From Spiroplasma endosymbiont of Diplazon laetatorius (GTDB lineage: Bacteria; Bacillota_I; Bacilli_A; Mycoplasmatales; Mycoplasmataceae): a stretch of 64,000 nt of DNA. Position numbers and translations under genes: made by a program. Each line of letters opens with the position of its first letter. The stretch's first letter is position 1. Below, one piece after another: positions 43,372-55,214 of this stretch. Under the pieces are notes generated by a model. The model did no database searches, was not told where the DNA came from, and was given only the letters and a program-made list of their open reading frames with translations. The stretch is taken from the NCBI RefSeq assembly GCF_964019625.1, contig NZ_OZ026458.1, positions 62,001 to 126,000 of the forward strand. Direction: 5' to 3'.

Positions 43372-43402
43372 AAAAAAAAAAAAAAAACTTTATAGGGTAT
43401 AA
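43372..43402 (+). promoter_or_regulatory. Promoter of ABC cluster with A15 tract
   Basis: A run of 15 A (43372-43386) ends 10 bases before the -10 box TATAAT (43397-43402). The usual -35 position falls inside the A tract. A length change in the tract would alter promoter geometry. Confidence 0.55.
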
Positions 43403-43423
43403 TTTTAATTAGAGGGAAAAAAT

Positions 43424-44170
43424 ATGATTGAGATAAAAAATATATCCAGAAAATTAGGGAATTTTGGATTAGACAATGTTAGTTTTAACATTAGAAAGGG
43501 CTCAGTAGTTGCGTTCGTTGGGGATAACGGAGCTGGTAAAACAACAACTATTAAAGCGCTTTTTGGTGAACTTAAATTGGATAGTGGAGAAATATTAATT
43601 GATGGACAAGACTTATTTAAAAATAATAACTTGTCTAAAGTTGCTTTCTTTCCAGATTCAAACAATGTACCCCTAGACATAAAAATACATGAATATTTAC
43701 AATATATTTGTGCAGCAAATAACATGGACAAAGACAGAACAGATTTAAGTATTGATAATGTATACAGATTATTAGAACTTAGACCTTATAAAGATAAAAA
43801 AATTAAAGAGCTTTCATCGGGATGAAAAAAGAAAGCTATCATGGCAAGCGTGTTAGTAAGATCACCTGAATACATAATTTTTGACGAACCAACAGCTAAT
43901 GTTGATGTTGAATCTAAAATGTATTTCATGGATATTTTCAAATTACTTTCAAAAGTGGGTATAACAATACTTATAACAAGTCACATTATTGAAGAACTTC
44001 AAGAACTTGCAAATTATTTGGTTTTAATTAAAAAAGGACAAATAGTTTATGCAAATGATTTTGATAAAACAAAAGAACATATTATGGATGTTTATAAAAA
44101 ACATATGAATGAACTTATTAAAGACTTACACATACTAAGAGATTTATATAATAAAAAGGATAAAAAGTAA
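43424..44170 (+). CDS. ABC transporter ATP-binding protein
   Basis: 248 residues. Walker A GDNGAGKTTT near residue 38, signature LSSGWKKKAIMAS with the Trp encoded by TGA (43823-43825), Walker B IIFDEPTANVD, and the switch His in TSHIIEE. It is paired with the permease that starts in its stop codon (TAATG). It is about as long as, and highly similar to, the ATPase at 46263, so the two arose by duplication. Substrate unknown; the ABC-2-like permease suggests export. Confidence 0.93.
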
Positions 44171-46247
44171 TGGAAAAAGATTTAAAAAAATAAGTGAACA
44201 AAAAACTCAGACAAACTTTAATAAAGAAGTTAAAAATTTTTTTCTACTTTATAGAATAAATTTAAAATTAAGTCTTAAAGATACTGGTTCAATAATAAGT
44301 GGAATTGTATTCACAATAATAGTTTCAATGTTTTTTGTTTTAGAATTCACAAATATAATCGTATCAGGATCATCAGCTGAATATGGAACATATAAAGTAC
44401 TTGTTTATACCTTAGGATCTTCTTCGTTAATATTTCACATTTTACTTAATTCACTTTACTTGTTCAAAAAACAAGTTAAAGACGGAATTGCGTCAATTGA
44501 ACTTAGAGCTGGTTTTAAAACATGAAAATCTTATTTAATTAGAGTTTTAATAATTTTTTCAACAGCATTGGTTTATATTGGGATTACCTTGGGTGTTTCA
44601 ATAATACTTAATGCAACAAGTATAAAAGATATTAAATTATTCTTTAATTTACAATATTCACAAGTGTTCTTTTTAGCATTTTTAGCATTTTTTTCTACTT
44701 TAATAATGACTGTTGCAATGATTTTATTTAAAACTTCAATGGCTACAATGTTTGCAATGGTTTATATGATAACTATTGCTTTAGCTCCTATAACAGCTTC
44801 ATTTAGTTATTTGATGAAAGAAATTGAAGATAACAATTATAAAACAAACATAAGAATAATATCGGGTGCTAATTTTTACAATCAATTCAAAAGTAATGAA
44901 AATTTATTTAATGATAAGGGTGAAAATGATGAATCTATAACAAATTCAGCAATTAATGATTACGTTGAAAAAGCACTTACACCTATAGCTAATGAGAAAG
45001 AAGGCAATTATAGCGCTTATAATAAATCAGGAAATGAGATTGAAGGTTTTTCATTAAGACATAATGTTAAATATAATAATCTTCAAACTTCTAAAAACAT
45101 TGAAAATTCAAAATCTAGTACAATTCTTACAAGAAATTTAGGTTTAGGTCAAGTTTATTATAACTACAATGTTTTTGGTGAAGAAAAATACGCTAATAAA
45201 GATTATCTTCTAGAAGGAACTCCTATTTGAAACGTATTAGAACCTATTAATGAATATGTATATGACAATAGATATAAACTAAATGCAACAAATAAGGGAG
45301 AGATTTCTTCAATCTTTGTTAAGCAACCAAAATATAGTTGATGGTCTAAGGTTGATAGTAAAAACATTAACATAAATAACTTTGTTAATGAAATCTCTAG
45401 TGGATTACCTGAACAAAGAGAGTTGTTAAAATTAATTGAGAAATTTTACAACTCTTATAAAAACATATTTCCAACTTTTGATAAAAGAGGGAGCTCTTGA
45501 GGTTGAGATGAACAAAAAAGTGCAGCTTATAATGATATATTAGATAGTGCTTTATTGGATTCAACTAGAGATCCAATCTCCTCTTATTATGGAGATTTAA
45601 ATTTCTATTCATGAGAAGAATTTTACACAAATAATAATTCTAATTCGTATTATTCTTCTTCATTTAATTTTAATCAGGTAAGTGATGGTGAAAAGGGCCA
45701 AAGAAAAGAATTATATAAAAATAAAGTTTGATCTGAACAAAATAATGAAGTTATAAATAAAAATAACGAAATGGCCCAAGTTTATAACGATTTTCCTGAA
45801 CTAACAATAATAAATCAACTAATAATAAGTTTATGAAGAATGGCTATGGATTTTGATATATTTAGAACTGGTGAACTAGATTCATCACTATATGAATACT
45901 ACAACACAACTGTTGCATCAAATTCTTTAAAAACAGATGTTTTTAGACACTTTGCAGCTATGTCTACAGGATTGTTCTCGGATGCATTATACAATGATTT
46001 ATTTAATGTTTCTAATGCAACTTTCTATCAAGGTCAATTTTATACAATTAAAAATATCTTTGATTTTGAAAATTTTAGTTATACAAATAAAGCAAAGAAT
46101 GTTGCAATGCAACCAGCTTATCAAAATATAAAAATAAAAACAAAAAAACAATTTTTAATACCACTAGCATACTTTGTTTATATTGTTCTAATATCTCCTT
46201 TAGGATATGTTGGTTACATTATATTTAACAAAAAAGCTAAATTATAG
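44170..46247 (+). CDS. ABC transporter permease, reading frame broken at an A7 tract
   Basis: The natural start is the ATG at 44170 overlapping the ATPase stop, with AAAAGGA upstream, but that frame stops after seven codons (TAA at 44191). One extra A in AAAAAAA (44184-44190), or a -1 shift there, joins it to the long frame that begins ATA AGT GAA at 44190 and runs to TAG at 46245. The joined product is about 692 residues: a basic N terminus, a helix near 44300, a cluster of helices to about 44830, a large extracellular loop and one C-terminal helix. The next in-frame ATG is not until 44328, inside the first helix. Real frameshifting, phase variation or a sequence error are all possible. Confidence 0.8.
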
Positions 46248-46262
46248 AAAGGAGCTTTAAAA

Positions 46263-47015
46263 ATGATTGAAATAAAGAATATAACTAGAGATTTAGGTGG
46301 TTTTGTTATAAACCAAGTAAGTTTTAAAATTAAAAAGGGATCTGTGGTTGCTTTTGTTGGCGACAATGGTGCTGGAAAAACAACAACTATTAAAGCTCTT
46401 TTTGGAGAACTTAAATTAGAGCAAGGCGAAATCTTAATCGATGGAGAAAGCGTGTTTGAAGAAGAAAACCTTCAAAGGATTGCCTTTTTCCCAGATTCAA
46501 ACAGTGTACCTTTAAACATGAAAGTTAAAGATTATGTTTCTTATGTTTGTGCTGTTAACGGAATGTCAAAAGAAGAAGCACAAGACGCAGCAAATAAAAT
46601 ATTTGCAATGCTTTCATTAGAACCTTATATTAATAAAAAAATAAAAAGCTTAAGTGCTGGATGAAAAAAAAGAGCTATTATGGCAAGTGTTCTTGTTAGA
46701 ACTCCCGAATATATAGTTTTTGACGAACCAACTGCTAATGTCGATGTTGAAGCTAAGTTGTCTTTTATGAATATTCTTCATGAGCTATCTAAAATCGGAG
46801 TAACAATTTTAATCACAAGTCATATTCTTGAAGAATTGCAAGAAGTGGCTAACTATGTAGTGTTTATCCGTGAAGGCGAAATTGTTATGGAAAAAGATTT
46901 TGATAACAAAAAAGAATCCATTGCAGAACTGTATAAAGCTGTTATGGCAGAAAAAGATAACAAAGAAAAGCTTTTAAAAGAGATTTATAACCCAAACGAA
47001 AGGGTGGTGGTTTAA
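46263..47015 (+). CDS. ABC transporter ATP-binding protein (second copy)
   Basis: 250 residues. Walker A GDNGAGKTTT, signature LSAGWKKRAIMAS with Trp as TGA, IVFDEPTANVDVEAK, and TSHILEE. It begins after GAAAGGAG, 15 bases beyond the first permease, and its TAA is immediately followed by the next ATG. Closely similar to the ATPase at 43424 throughout. Confidence 0.94.
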
Positions 47016-48932
47016 ATGTCAGAAGTAACACTAAATTTGAAAAAAATAAAAAAACAAAAATCATCTAAAAACAAAAGTTTAGATAATAAATTTAATGGAT
47101 TCAAAACTCTATATTTAATAAATTTAAAAAGATTAATTAGAAATAAAGCAATTATTGCAATGGCTATTTTATCTCTATTGGTAACATTAACGATGTCTAC
47201 AATAGTTTCTAAATCAATGAAAAATCCTGAAGATGCTTCCTCTCTTGGAATAATAATAGTTTCTGTTCAATTTATATGTGAGGTATTTTTCTTTATTGTA
47301 TTCATGATAATACTGTCTTCTGAATTGATAAAAAAACAATTGTTAGAAGGTATTCAAAATATTGAAATAAGATCAGGAATGAGTCGTTCAAAATCTTTTC
47401 TATTAAGATTTTATGTATTTATTACATTTACAATGGCTTTAGCGCTTGCTAATGCAGTTTTAAAAATAGCTTTATCTACTGAAGTTGTATTTCAATTTAA
47501 TGCACTTTCTCTAGTTATCCTAAGCACAAGTTTATTCTTTTTCTTTATTGGAATTGTATGAACACCAGTAGTTTTTTTAATCACAATTATATGTTCTATA
47601 GCTTGAAGTGTTATGTTAAATATATTTATAACAATGATTTTAGTAATGTCTGGAATGTTTTCTTCTATGGACGCGCTTTTGGATAACTACAAAATGGATA
47701 ACTACAAAATGGTTCAAAAAACAAATTTAAAATTAAGTATAGGAAATTCATTTTATCAAACTTTAAAAAATGAGAGTGATGATTCTATTAAAGCTTTATT
47801 TAATGATGATGATGGTGAAGGAAACTCGTTGATTTCAAAAAATTTAAATAAAAACCTAATTGATGCAAAATTAAATGAAGAAAATAAATATAAATTTAAG
47901 TCAACTTCAATATATTATTTGGAAAATATAATTAATAATGGTGGTTCTTCTAATTCACAAGAATTCATCGAAATTAAAAAATCTTTTGAAGCATCTCTTT
48001 ATGGTGGGATATTCAACGTTAATTATAAGAATGATAAAACAAGTGATATTTATAAACCTTTATTAAATACAAGTATTTACAATGTTTTAAATGAAATATT
48101 TGAGACTGTTGAAGCAGGAATGAAAACAGATGATAATAAACCTCCTCTATCTTTACCTGGTTATAATGGTGGTTATATGCATGAATATGGTTATGACAGT
48201 AAATTTCACAACATTTCTCCATTATTAAATTGAATCATCAAACAACCCGACACTAAAAAATATAAAAAATTATTAAACTGGGTTGATAGTTTTTACTCAA
48301 AATATAAATTTGTAATACCTTCAAATAAATATACTTATGATAAAAATAAACCATTTATTTTTAAGTCTAATTTCAGTGATAATAATTACTTTTTAAATGA
48401 AGATGAAAATAAAGAAATTCAAAAAGTTTATAAAAGATATCCAGAGCTAATGATAATTAATGAGATCATAGCTGAATCTTGAATTGCTTCTATGGTTTCA
48501 AGAGCTGAATTGGGGTATTCTGGATATAATCCTGGATATGGAAAAGAATTTAAAGATGCAAACCAAACTTATGCACAATACCAAGAATGAACAAACCAAT
48601 CAATTATGAAAAATAATTTAAACATTTTTCAACATTTTTCAACAATTCATTCACAATTATTGGGTTCAAACGAAGTAAAAGATATTTTATTTAAGGATTC
48701 TTTATTTGGTTATACAGGTTTAACAACTGGTTATAAAAATATTGAAGATTTATCTGTTGTTGATGCAAGAGAATTTAAAGACGATCAACCATTAACACCT
48801 GTGTTTGAAAAAGTTCAATTACAAAAAAAGAGTGGATTTTTAGTTTCTGTTGCTATGATAATATATTTATTAATTGGAACAGCTGGTATGTATTTAATTT
48901 ACTTACTATGATCTAGAAAATCAAAAATATAG
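47016..48932 (+). CDS. ABC transporter permease (second copy)
   Basis: 638 residues. Organised like the first permease: a basic N terminus (NLKKIKKQKSSKNK), membrane helices near residues 45-70, 75-105, 125-160 and 165-225, a long extracellular domain (about 230-600) and a last helix. Here the frame is intact, which gives the template for how the broken copy should start. A 15-base tandem repeat (47681-47710) duplicates the residues DNYKM. No family name beyond ABC-2-like is supported. Confidence 0.87.
47681..47710 (+). repeat. 15-bp tandem repeat in permease gene
   Basis: GGATAACTACAAAAT occurs twice in tandem, in frame, duplicating five residues at the start of the extracellular part. Confidence 0.85.
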
Positions 48933-48954
48933 AAACACCAAAAGGTGTTTTTTT
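48932..48954 (+). terminator. Terminator after ABC permease 2
   Basis: AAACACC-AAAA-GGTGTTT hairpin followed by T-run. Confidence 0.88.
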
Positions 48955-49026
48955 ATTTATTTGTATAACTACATTTAAAAGTTAAGTTGTTTAATATATA
49001 ATTTATATTACTAGGAGAAAATTTAT

Positions 49027-51072
49027 ATGGAAAATAACTTTTTTGTCAGATATGAAAAAGACGAATATTTAGTTAATTTAACAGAAGCTACTGACTTTAA
49101 AAAAAGTAAGGGCTTCTTTGGTCTTTGATTTTTTTATTGAAAAAAATATAAAGTTAAAGCTATAGCTATTATTCTTTTAATAGCATTGGCTTCGGCTATC
49201 TCTGTTTTTAACATTTTAGTTACTAGACAAGTAACTGCTATTCTTGTGGCAGAAACAATGTTAAGTACTTTTAAAGACCCAAATATGTTAGTTGATATAG
49301 TTAATCAATTATTAATTGATAGTGAGACCGCTAAATTAACTCAAGAACAAATTGACGCTCTTACTAAATTTTTAACAGAACATACAATATCTGATGCGGT
49401 AATCGAAATAGTTCTTCAAAAACATTACTTTGACTACATAGTGGTTGAAGAAGGAATAGCTAAAACTGCATTTCTATGATTTACTGTAAGTAAAATGCAA
49501 TGGGTTGGAGTTTTACTTGGAAGTATTACAGCAATCATTATAATAATTTATGTTGCATACTGTTTATGTGGAGATATTGGTGAAGATGCCAATACTGACT
49601 TAAAAAATAAAGTTGTAAAATCTTTATTGCATAAAAACATTGAATTCTACAACAATAATTCACAAGGTAAAATTACAGAAACAATTGTTAAAGATGTAAA
49701 AAACATAGCAAATCAATTAAAAGTTGCTCCACTTATTATAGTTTTCATTATTTGTACAACTTTAGGTTCTATTGCGATGTTGGTTTATATAGACGTAATT
49801 ATAGCGTTGCTAATGTTTGCTTTAATTTTCTTCGTTTTAATATTAGCTGTTCTTGCAGTTCTTTGTATTTCAAAACCAATGAAAAAAAGTATGGAAGCAA
49901 GATCAAAACACGATTCTGAAATTACAGAAAAAATTGCAGCAATTAGACTTGTTAAATCAAGTGGTAGCTGAGAAAGAGAAGTAAAAGAAAACAACATAGA
50001 AACAGATAAAAATAACAGAACAAACAAAAAATTAAATCTTGGTATTTCTGTTATTCCTGGAATCATTGTTGGGGCAATGGGGTGTTTAACTCTATCTTCA
50101 ATGATATTTGGTATATTTGTTTATGGAGATAATACTCAAAAATTAATAACAGTTTTCTCATCATTTACAGCTGGAACTTTTGTTATGGTTACTCCAATTT
50201 TCCAATTAAATACAATCTTACAAAGTATTAGTGAAACAAATAAATCTTCACAAAACATTGGAGATATAATAAATGATGAAAATGATGTAATTGAAAAAGA
50301 AAACACAGTTTCAATTGAAAACAATCAAATAAATTCTATTGAATTTAAAAATGTTACATTTTCTTACCCATCAGCACCAGATGCTCCTGTTGTTAAAGAT
50401 TTAAATTTAACTTTAGAACAAGGAAAATCTTATGCTTTTGTTGGTCCATCAGGAAGTGGTAAATCTACTGTAACTAGATTGATTATGAGATTCTATGAAG
50501 AATTTGAAGGTCAAATAAGCATTAATGGTAAAACAGAAATTAGAGATATTGATTTAAAAAACTGAATGGATAGCATTGGTTATGTTGATCAAGAACCTCA
50601 AATTCTTTCTGCAACAGTTAAAGAAAACTTAAGATATATAAAAATGGATGCAACAGATGACGAAATCATTGAAGCATGTAAAAAAGCAAAAATTCACGAT
50701 CTAATTATGGACTTACCAAATGGTTATGATACTTTCTTACAAGAAAGAGGAAAACAACTAAGTGGTGGTCAAAAACAAAGAGTAGTTATTGCTAGAATGT
50801 TCTTAAAAAATCCAAGTTTAATTATTTTAGACGAAGCTACAAGTGCTTTAGATAACTTAGTTGAAAAAGAAATATCTGCAGAGCTAGATAAATTAATTGT
50901 TGGTAAAACTACAATAGCTATCGCTCACAGATTAAGTACTATTAAAAATTACGACAAAATATTTGTTTTAGATACAAACAAACAAATAGCCCAAACAGGT
51001 ACTTTTGATGAATTAATCAAAAAACCAGGTCTGTTTAAAGAACTTTATGAAGTAGGTAAGGAGGAAAAATAG
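49027..51072 (+). CDS. ABC exporter, fused membrane and ATPase domains
   Basis: 681 residues. An N-terminal cytosolic segment, six membrane helices (about 45-400) with an unusual extracellular insert after the first helix (about 70-140), and an ATPase domain: GPSGSGKST near residue 476, Q-loop VDQEPQIL, signature LSGGQKQRVVIARMF, Walker B LIILDEATSALD and IAHRLST. This is the MsbA/LmrA/peptide-exporter form (type IV exporter). TATAAT at 48997-49002 and TAGGAG before the ATG. The small membrane protein after it may be a partner. Substrate unknown. Confidence 0.93.
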
Positions 51073-51074
51073 AT

Positions 51075-51737
51075 ATGAAAAAAATTACTAAAATATTTAA
51101 TCCTTCAAATAACTGAAAGACAACATTTTATCTTTTTATAGTAGTTTCTATTTTAACTTTCTTTTTAGCTGCTTTCATGGGCTATCAATTCACAAATGAA
51201 GACGGATCTGAGACTTATAAATTATTTTCTTGATCTCAAAATACAAAAAATTTAAGTGAAATTCACGAAATATTTAAATATAGACCAGAAATAGTTGCTG
51301 GGGAAAAACCTATAATTCCAATTTATGAAACTAGTCATATTTATGCATTAATTTCAAATTATAACTTATTAGCATTAATATTGTGATTCATAATACCTAT
51401 AGCTTTTACATTAAACCACTTTAGATTAATTCATTTAGTTTGTAAAACAAGAAGAACAGCCAATGCATCAATTGTATTAATGTCATCATTTGTTTTATTG
51501 ATACTTGTAATTAACTATTGAATTGGTTATTTTGGTTGAATTAATATACTTAATGAAAATCAATATCCTTTAAATGGAAAATTCAAAGAATGAGGTTATA
51601 ACTGAAGAACTGTTCTTCAACAAACTATCTTGATAGTTGGAATTGCAATGATGGTTGCTATGTCTTCGTATAATGTTTTTGTTGAAACAAAAACTAAATA
51701 TGTAAGTATTTCTAAAAAAAATCAAACAGCAGACTAA
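51075..51737 (+). CDS. Membrane protein of unknown function
   Basis: 220 residues with about four hydrophobic helices (near residues 17-38, 104-122, 134-156 and 180-205) and eight or so TGA Trp codons, which hide it under the standard code. It starts 2 bases after the ABC exporter and is likely cotranscribed. No family recognised. Confidence 0.8.
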
Positions 51738-51750
51738 ATGCTGTTTTTTT
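51724..51750 (+). terminator. Terminator after ABC exporter unit
   Basis: AAACAGCA pairs with TGCTGTTT around GACTAAA, followed by T-run; contains the stop codon. Confidence 0.85.
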
Positions 51751-51777
51751 ATACCTAATTTTTTAACTTTTGAAACT

Positions 51778-51793
51778 TATAATTGTGTATAAT
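51778..51793 (+). promoter_or_regulatory. ptsI promoter region, two -10 boxes
   Basis: TATAAT occurs at 51778-51783 and again at 51788-51793. No clear -35. ACAGGAGG then precedes the ATG at 51821. Confidence 0.5.
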
Positions 51794-51820
51794 ATATTTG
51801 TTTAACAGGAGGTTATATTA

Positions 51821-53539
51821 ATGACTAACAAATTATCAGGAATTGGAGCAAGTAATGGTATATCAATAGCAAAAGTGTACATACTTGATGAACAACCAAT
51901 CATTATTTCAAAAGAAAAAACAACTAACGTTGAAAGTGAACTTTCAATTATTACTTCTTCAATTGAAAAAGCTAAATCTGATTTAGAAAGCTTACAAGCA
52001 ATTGCAAAAGAAAAATTAGGAGAAGAAAAAGCTGCTATTTTTGAAGCTCATGCATCAATTTTAGAAGATCCAGCTATGGCTGAAGAATTTACTGCCTTAG
52101 TAAAAGACCAAAGTTATAATGCTGCACAAGCAATCAAAGAGGTTGCCGACAAATACATTGCTATGTTTGAAGCAATGGATGATGATTATTTTAAAGAAAG
52201 AGCTGCAGATATAAAAGACGTAACTGAAAGATTAATTAGATACGTTTTAAATATGCCAGTTGCTGATTTAGCAACAATAGCTGAAGAAGTTATTATTGTT
52301 GCAGAAGACTTAACACCCTCACAAACTGCTCAATTAAATCCAAAATTTGTAAAAGGATTTGCATGTAATATTGGAGGAAGAACTAGTCATGCTGCTATTA
52401 TGGCAAGAAGTTTAGAAATCCCTGCAGTTTTAGGATTAAAAACAATCTTACACGATGTTAAAGAAGGAGATGTTTTAGCATTAAATGGTGAAACAGGAGA
52501 TGTTGAAATAAACCCATCTAATAAAGCTGAGTGAAAAAAATTAGCAGAAAACTTTGCAAAAGAAAAAGAAGAATTACAAAAACTTAAAGATCAACCAACT
52601 TTAACAAAAGATGGTTTTGATGGTTTTGTTTTAGAAGGTAATATTGGAAGTCCAAAAGACGTTGCTGCTGTTTTAGAAAATGGTGGAGAAGCTGTTGGGT
52701 TATTCAGAAGTGAATTCCTATATATGGACAATGATCACTTCCCAACAGAAGAAGAACAATTCGTTTCATACAAAAAAGTTGTAGAAGAAATGAATGGAAA
52801 ACTTACTGTTATTAGAACTTTAGATATTGGTGGGGATAAAAAATTATCATATTTCTCATTCCCAGAAGAAATGAACCCATTCTTAGGTTATCGTGCTATT
52901 AGATTTACTTTAGATAGAAAAGATATCTTTAGAGATCAAATTAGAGCTTTATTAAGAGCTAGTGCATTTGGACCTGTTGGAATTATGTTCCCAATGATAG
53001 CAACTGTAGACGAATTCTTGGCTGCAAAACAATTTACATTAGATTGTAAAGCAGAATTAGAAAAAGAAGGTCACAAAATTGGTGATGACTTAGAAATTGG
53101 TATGATGGTAGAAATACCTGCAGCTGCAGTTAATGCAGAAAACTTTGCAAAACATGCAGATTTCTTCTCAGTAGGAACTAATGACTTAATTCAATATACA
53201 ATGGCTGCAGATAGAATGAGTGAAAATGTAACTTATCTATACCAACCATATAACCCATCAATTTTAAGATTATTAAAAATGACAATAGATGGAGCACACA
53301 AACACGGTAAATGAGCTGGAATGTGTGGAGAAATGGCTGGAGAACCAGATGCTATTCCTTTATTAATGGGATTAGGATTAGATGCTTATTCAATGTCAGC
53401 AACAAGTATTTTAAAAGCAAGAAGCATTATGTCAAAACTTACTTTAAAAGAAACACAAGATTTAGCTAATAAAGCACTTGAATGTGAAACATCAGATCAA
53501 GTATTAAAATTAGTTAAAGAATTAATGCAAGATAAATAA
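51821..53539 (+). CDS. ptsI: PTS enzyme I (phosphoenolpyruvate-protein phosphotransferase)
   Basis: Takes phosphate from PEP and passes it to HPr. 572 residues: N-terminal swivel and HPr-binding domain with active His190 ([21 protein letters not shown]), then the PEP-binding barrel with [48 protein letters not shown] and the Cys of [11 protein letters not shown] Trp at 52532 and 53312. It is followed by crr with its own leader, the usual Mollicutes order. Confidence 0.98.
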
Positions 53540-53545
53540 TTTTTA

Positions 53546-53573
53546 AAAGAAATGATTACTCATTTCTTTTTTT
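53546..53573 (+). terminator. Terminator after ptsI
   Basis: AAGAAATGA and TCATTTCTT pair around TTAC, followed by T-run. Confidence 0.88.
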
Positions 53574-53640
53574 ATTGGTTGAAAAAATACAATAATACTA
53601 TATTTTTATTGTAAAATAGAATTGAGGAGAAAATAATATT

Positions 53641-54117
53641 ATGGGATTATTTACAAAAAATAAAAACTTAGACGTATTCGCACCAGTTGATGGTGAAGTA
53701 ATCGATCTATCAAAAGTTGAAGACGAAGTGTTTTCAGAAAAAATGTTAGGGGACGGATTGGCTATTGTTCCTGAAAACGGAGAATTTGTAGCTCCAATAG
53801 ATGGTAAATTAGTAACTGTTTTTCCAAGTGGTCACGCATATGGGATTGCTAATTCAAATGGTGTAGAAATTTTATTACACATTGGTTTAGACACAGTTTC
53901 ACTAAATGGTGAAGGATTTGATATTAATGTTAAACAAGGTCAAAATGTTAAACAAGGAGACTTATTGGTTGAAGTTGATATTGAAAATGTTTCAAAAAAA
54001 GTTCCTTCAATGCAAACACCATTAATTTTCACTACTGATTCAATGAGTGGAAGAAGTTTTGAAATTGTTAAAACTGGAAAAGTTAAAAAAGGTGACTTAA
54101 TAGCTCAAGTTAAATAA
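53641..54117 (+). CDS. crr: PTS glucose-type EIIA component
   Basis: 158 residues, free-standing EIIA of the glucose family that receives phosphate from HPr and passes it to EIIB of sugar transporters. Active His80 in VEILLHIGLDTV, with the second conserved His65 in SGHAYG. The transporter IIBC partners are not in the window. It starts about 100 bases after ptsI, preceded by GAGGAGA, and ends in a terminator. Confidence 0.96.
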   Translation: MGLFTKNKNLDVFAPVDGEVIDLSKVEDEVFSEKMLGDGLAIVPENGEFVAPIDGKLVTVFPSGHAYGIANSNGVEILLHIGLDTVSLNGEGFDINVKQGQNVKQGDLLVEVDIENVSKKVPSMQTPLIFTTDSMSGRSFEIVKTGKVKKGDLIAQVK

Positions 54118-54124
54118 AGGTTAA

Positions 54125-54147
54125 AAAACCCTACAAAGGGTTTTTTA
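54125..54147 (+). terminator. Terminator after crr
   Basis: AAAACCCT-ACAA-AGGGTTTT hairpin followed by T-run. Confidence 0.9.
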
Positions 54148-54194
54148 TTTTTTTTATATCTAAATTTAGTAGTAAAATTAAATAAGGTGATTTT

Positions 54195-55199
54195 ATGGAA
54201 ACAAACTCAAAGAGTTTAAAACAAAAACATAACGAATTAAGAAGTAAAGCCTTTGATTTAAGTGAAGAAAATAAATTTAGATTTGATATATTAAATTATA
54301 AGACTGATGGAATGATTTTTGTTGCATCAACCATAATAGTTCCTTTAATATTATCTGTATTTATAGCATTTATAATACCAACATCAACTTCAGAAATAGG
54401 TGAGACGGTATTTTTCTCAACTTACACAATTTCTATTTTAGTAGGGTTAGTTTTCAATTGCATTAGAAATAAAGCTGGATTTTTTAAAAATGGATATTCA
54501 TGAATATATATGTTCATTTTAGCCCCGACGGTTGTGGCTACATTTGTTGGTATTTTTGCAAACCTTATTTTTAAAATAGAAATAAGCAATTCTGAAAATG
54601 TAGGGACTCAGTTTGTTAACGTTATTTCAATGCTTATTACAGAAATTGTGATAATAATTTTAGCTTTAAAGTACGATAGAAAATTATTTGGAAGAATAAA
54701 AGAGACTTTAAAAAATAAATGAAAAGAACTTATTATAATTACTATTTTAGGCTTTATAATAATGTTTTTAATAGTCAATATATTTTTCTCAGCTTTCATT
54801 GAAGGTTATTTAATTGGTGCAAGCCAAAGCGACAATCAAAATACATTAGTTTCAATTATAAAAGGTGAGCACGGTAGTTCGATCAAAATATCATATGCAA
54901 TACTTCTTTTTGTATTTTCTGTATTGGTAGCTCCTTTATGTGAAGAAATAAGTATGAGAAATAGTTATAATCTAAATGCATCAAATAGATGACTAGGCTT
55001 TGTTGCAAGTTCAATGTTTTTTGGATTCGTCCACTATGGTCAATCATTTGATTTTGAACATATGTTAAGTTATACAGCAGCTGGTTTCGTGCTTTCTGGA
55101 ATATTCTTGTATACTAAAGGTAATATGACTTATTCATGAATTGTTCATACTTTAAATAATTTAGTTGCCTTCATATTGTTGTTTGTAACTACAAAATAA
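54195..55199 (+). CDS. CPBP (CAAX-like) intramembrane metalloprotease family protein
   Basis: 334 residues, about eight hydrophobic segments. The family motifs are present near the C terminus: Glu250-Glu251 in CEEISMRN (EExxxR), FFGFVHYG near residue 280 (FxxxH) and HTLNNLVA near the end. Several TGA Trp codons. Known members cleave membrane-near substrates or act as immunity/adaptation proteins; the substrate here is unknown. It ends 15 bases before a pseudouridine synthase. Confidence 0.85.
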
Positions 55200-55214
55200 G
55201 AAAAGAGGTCACTT

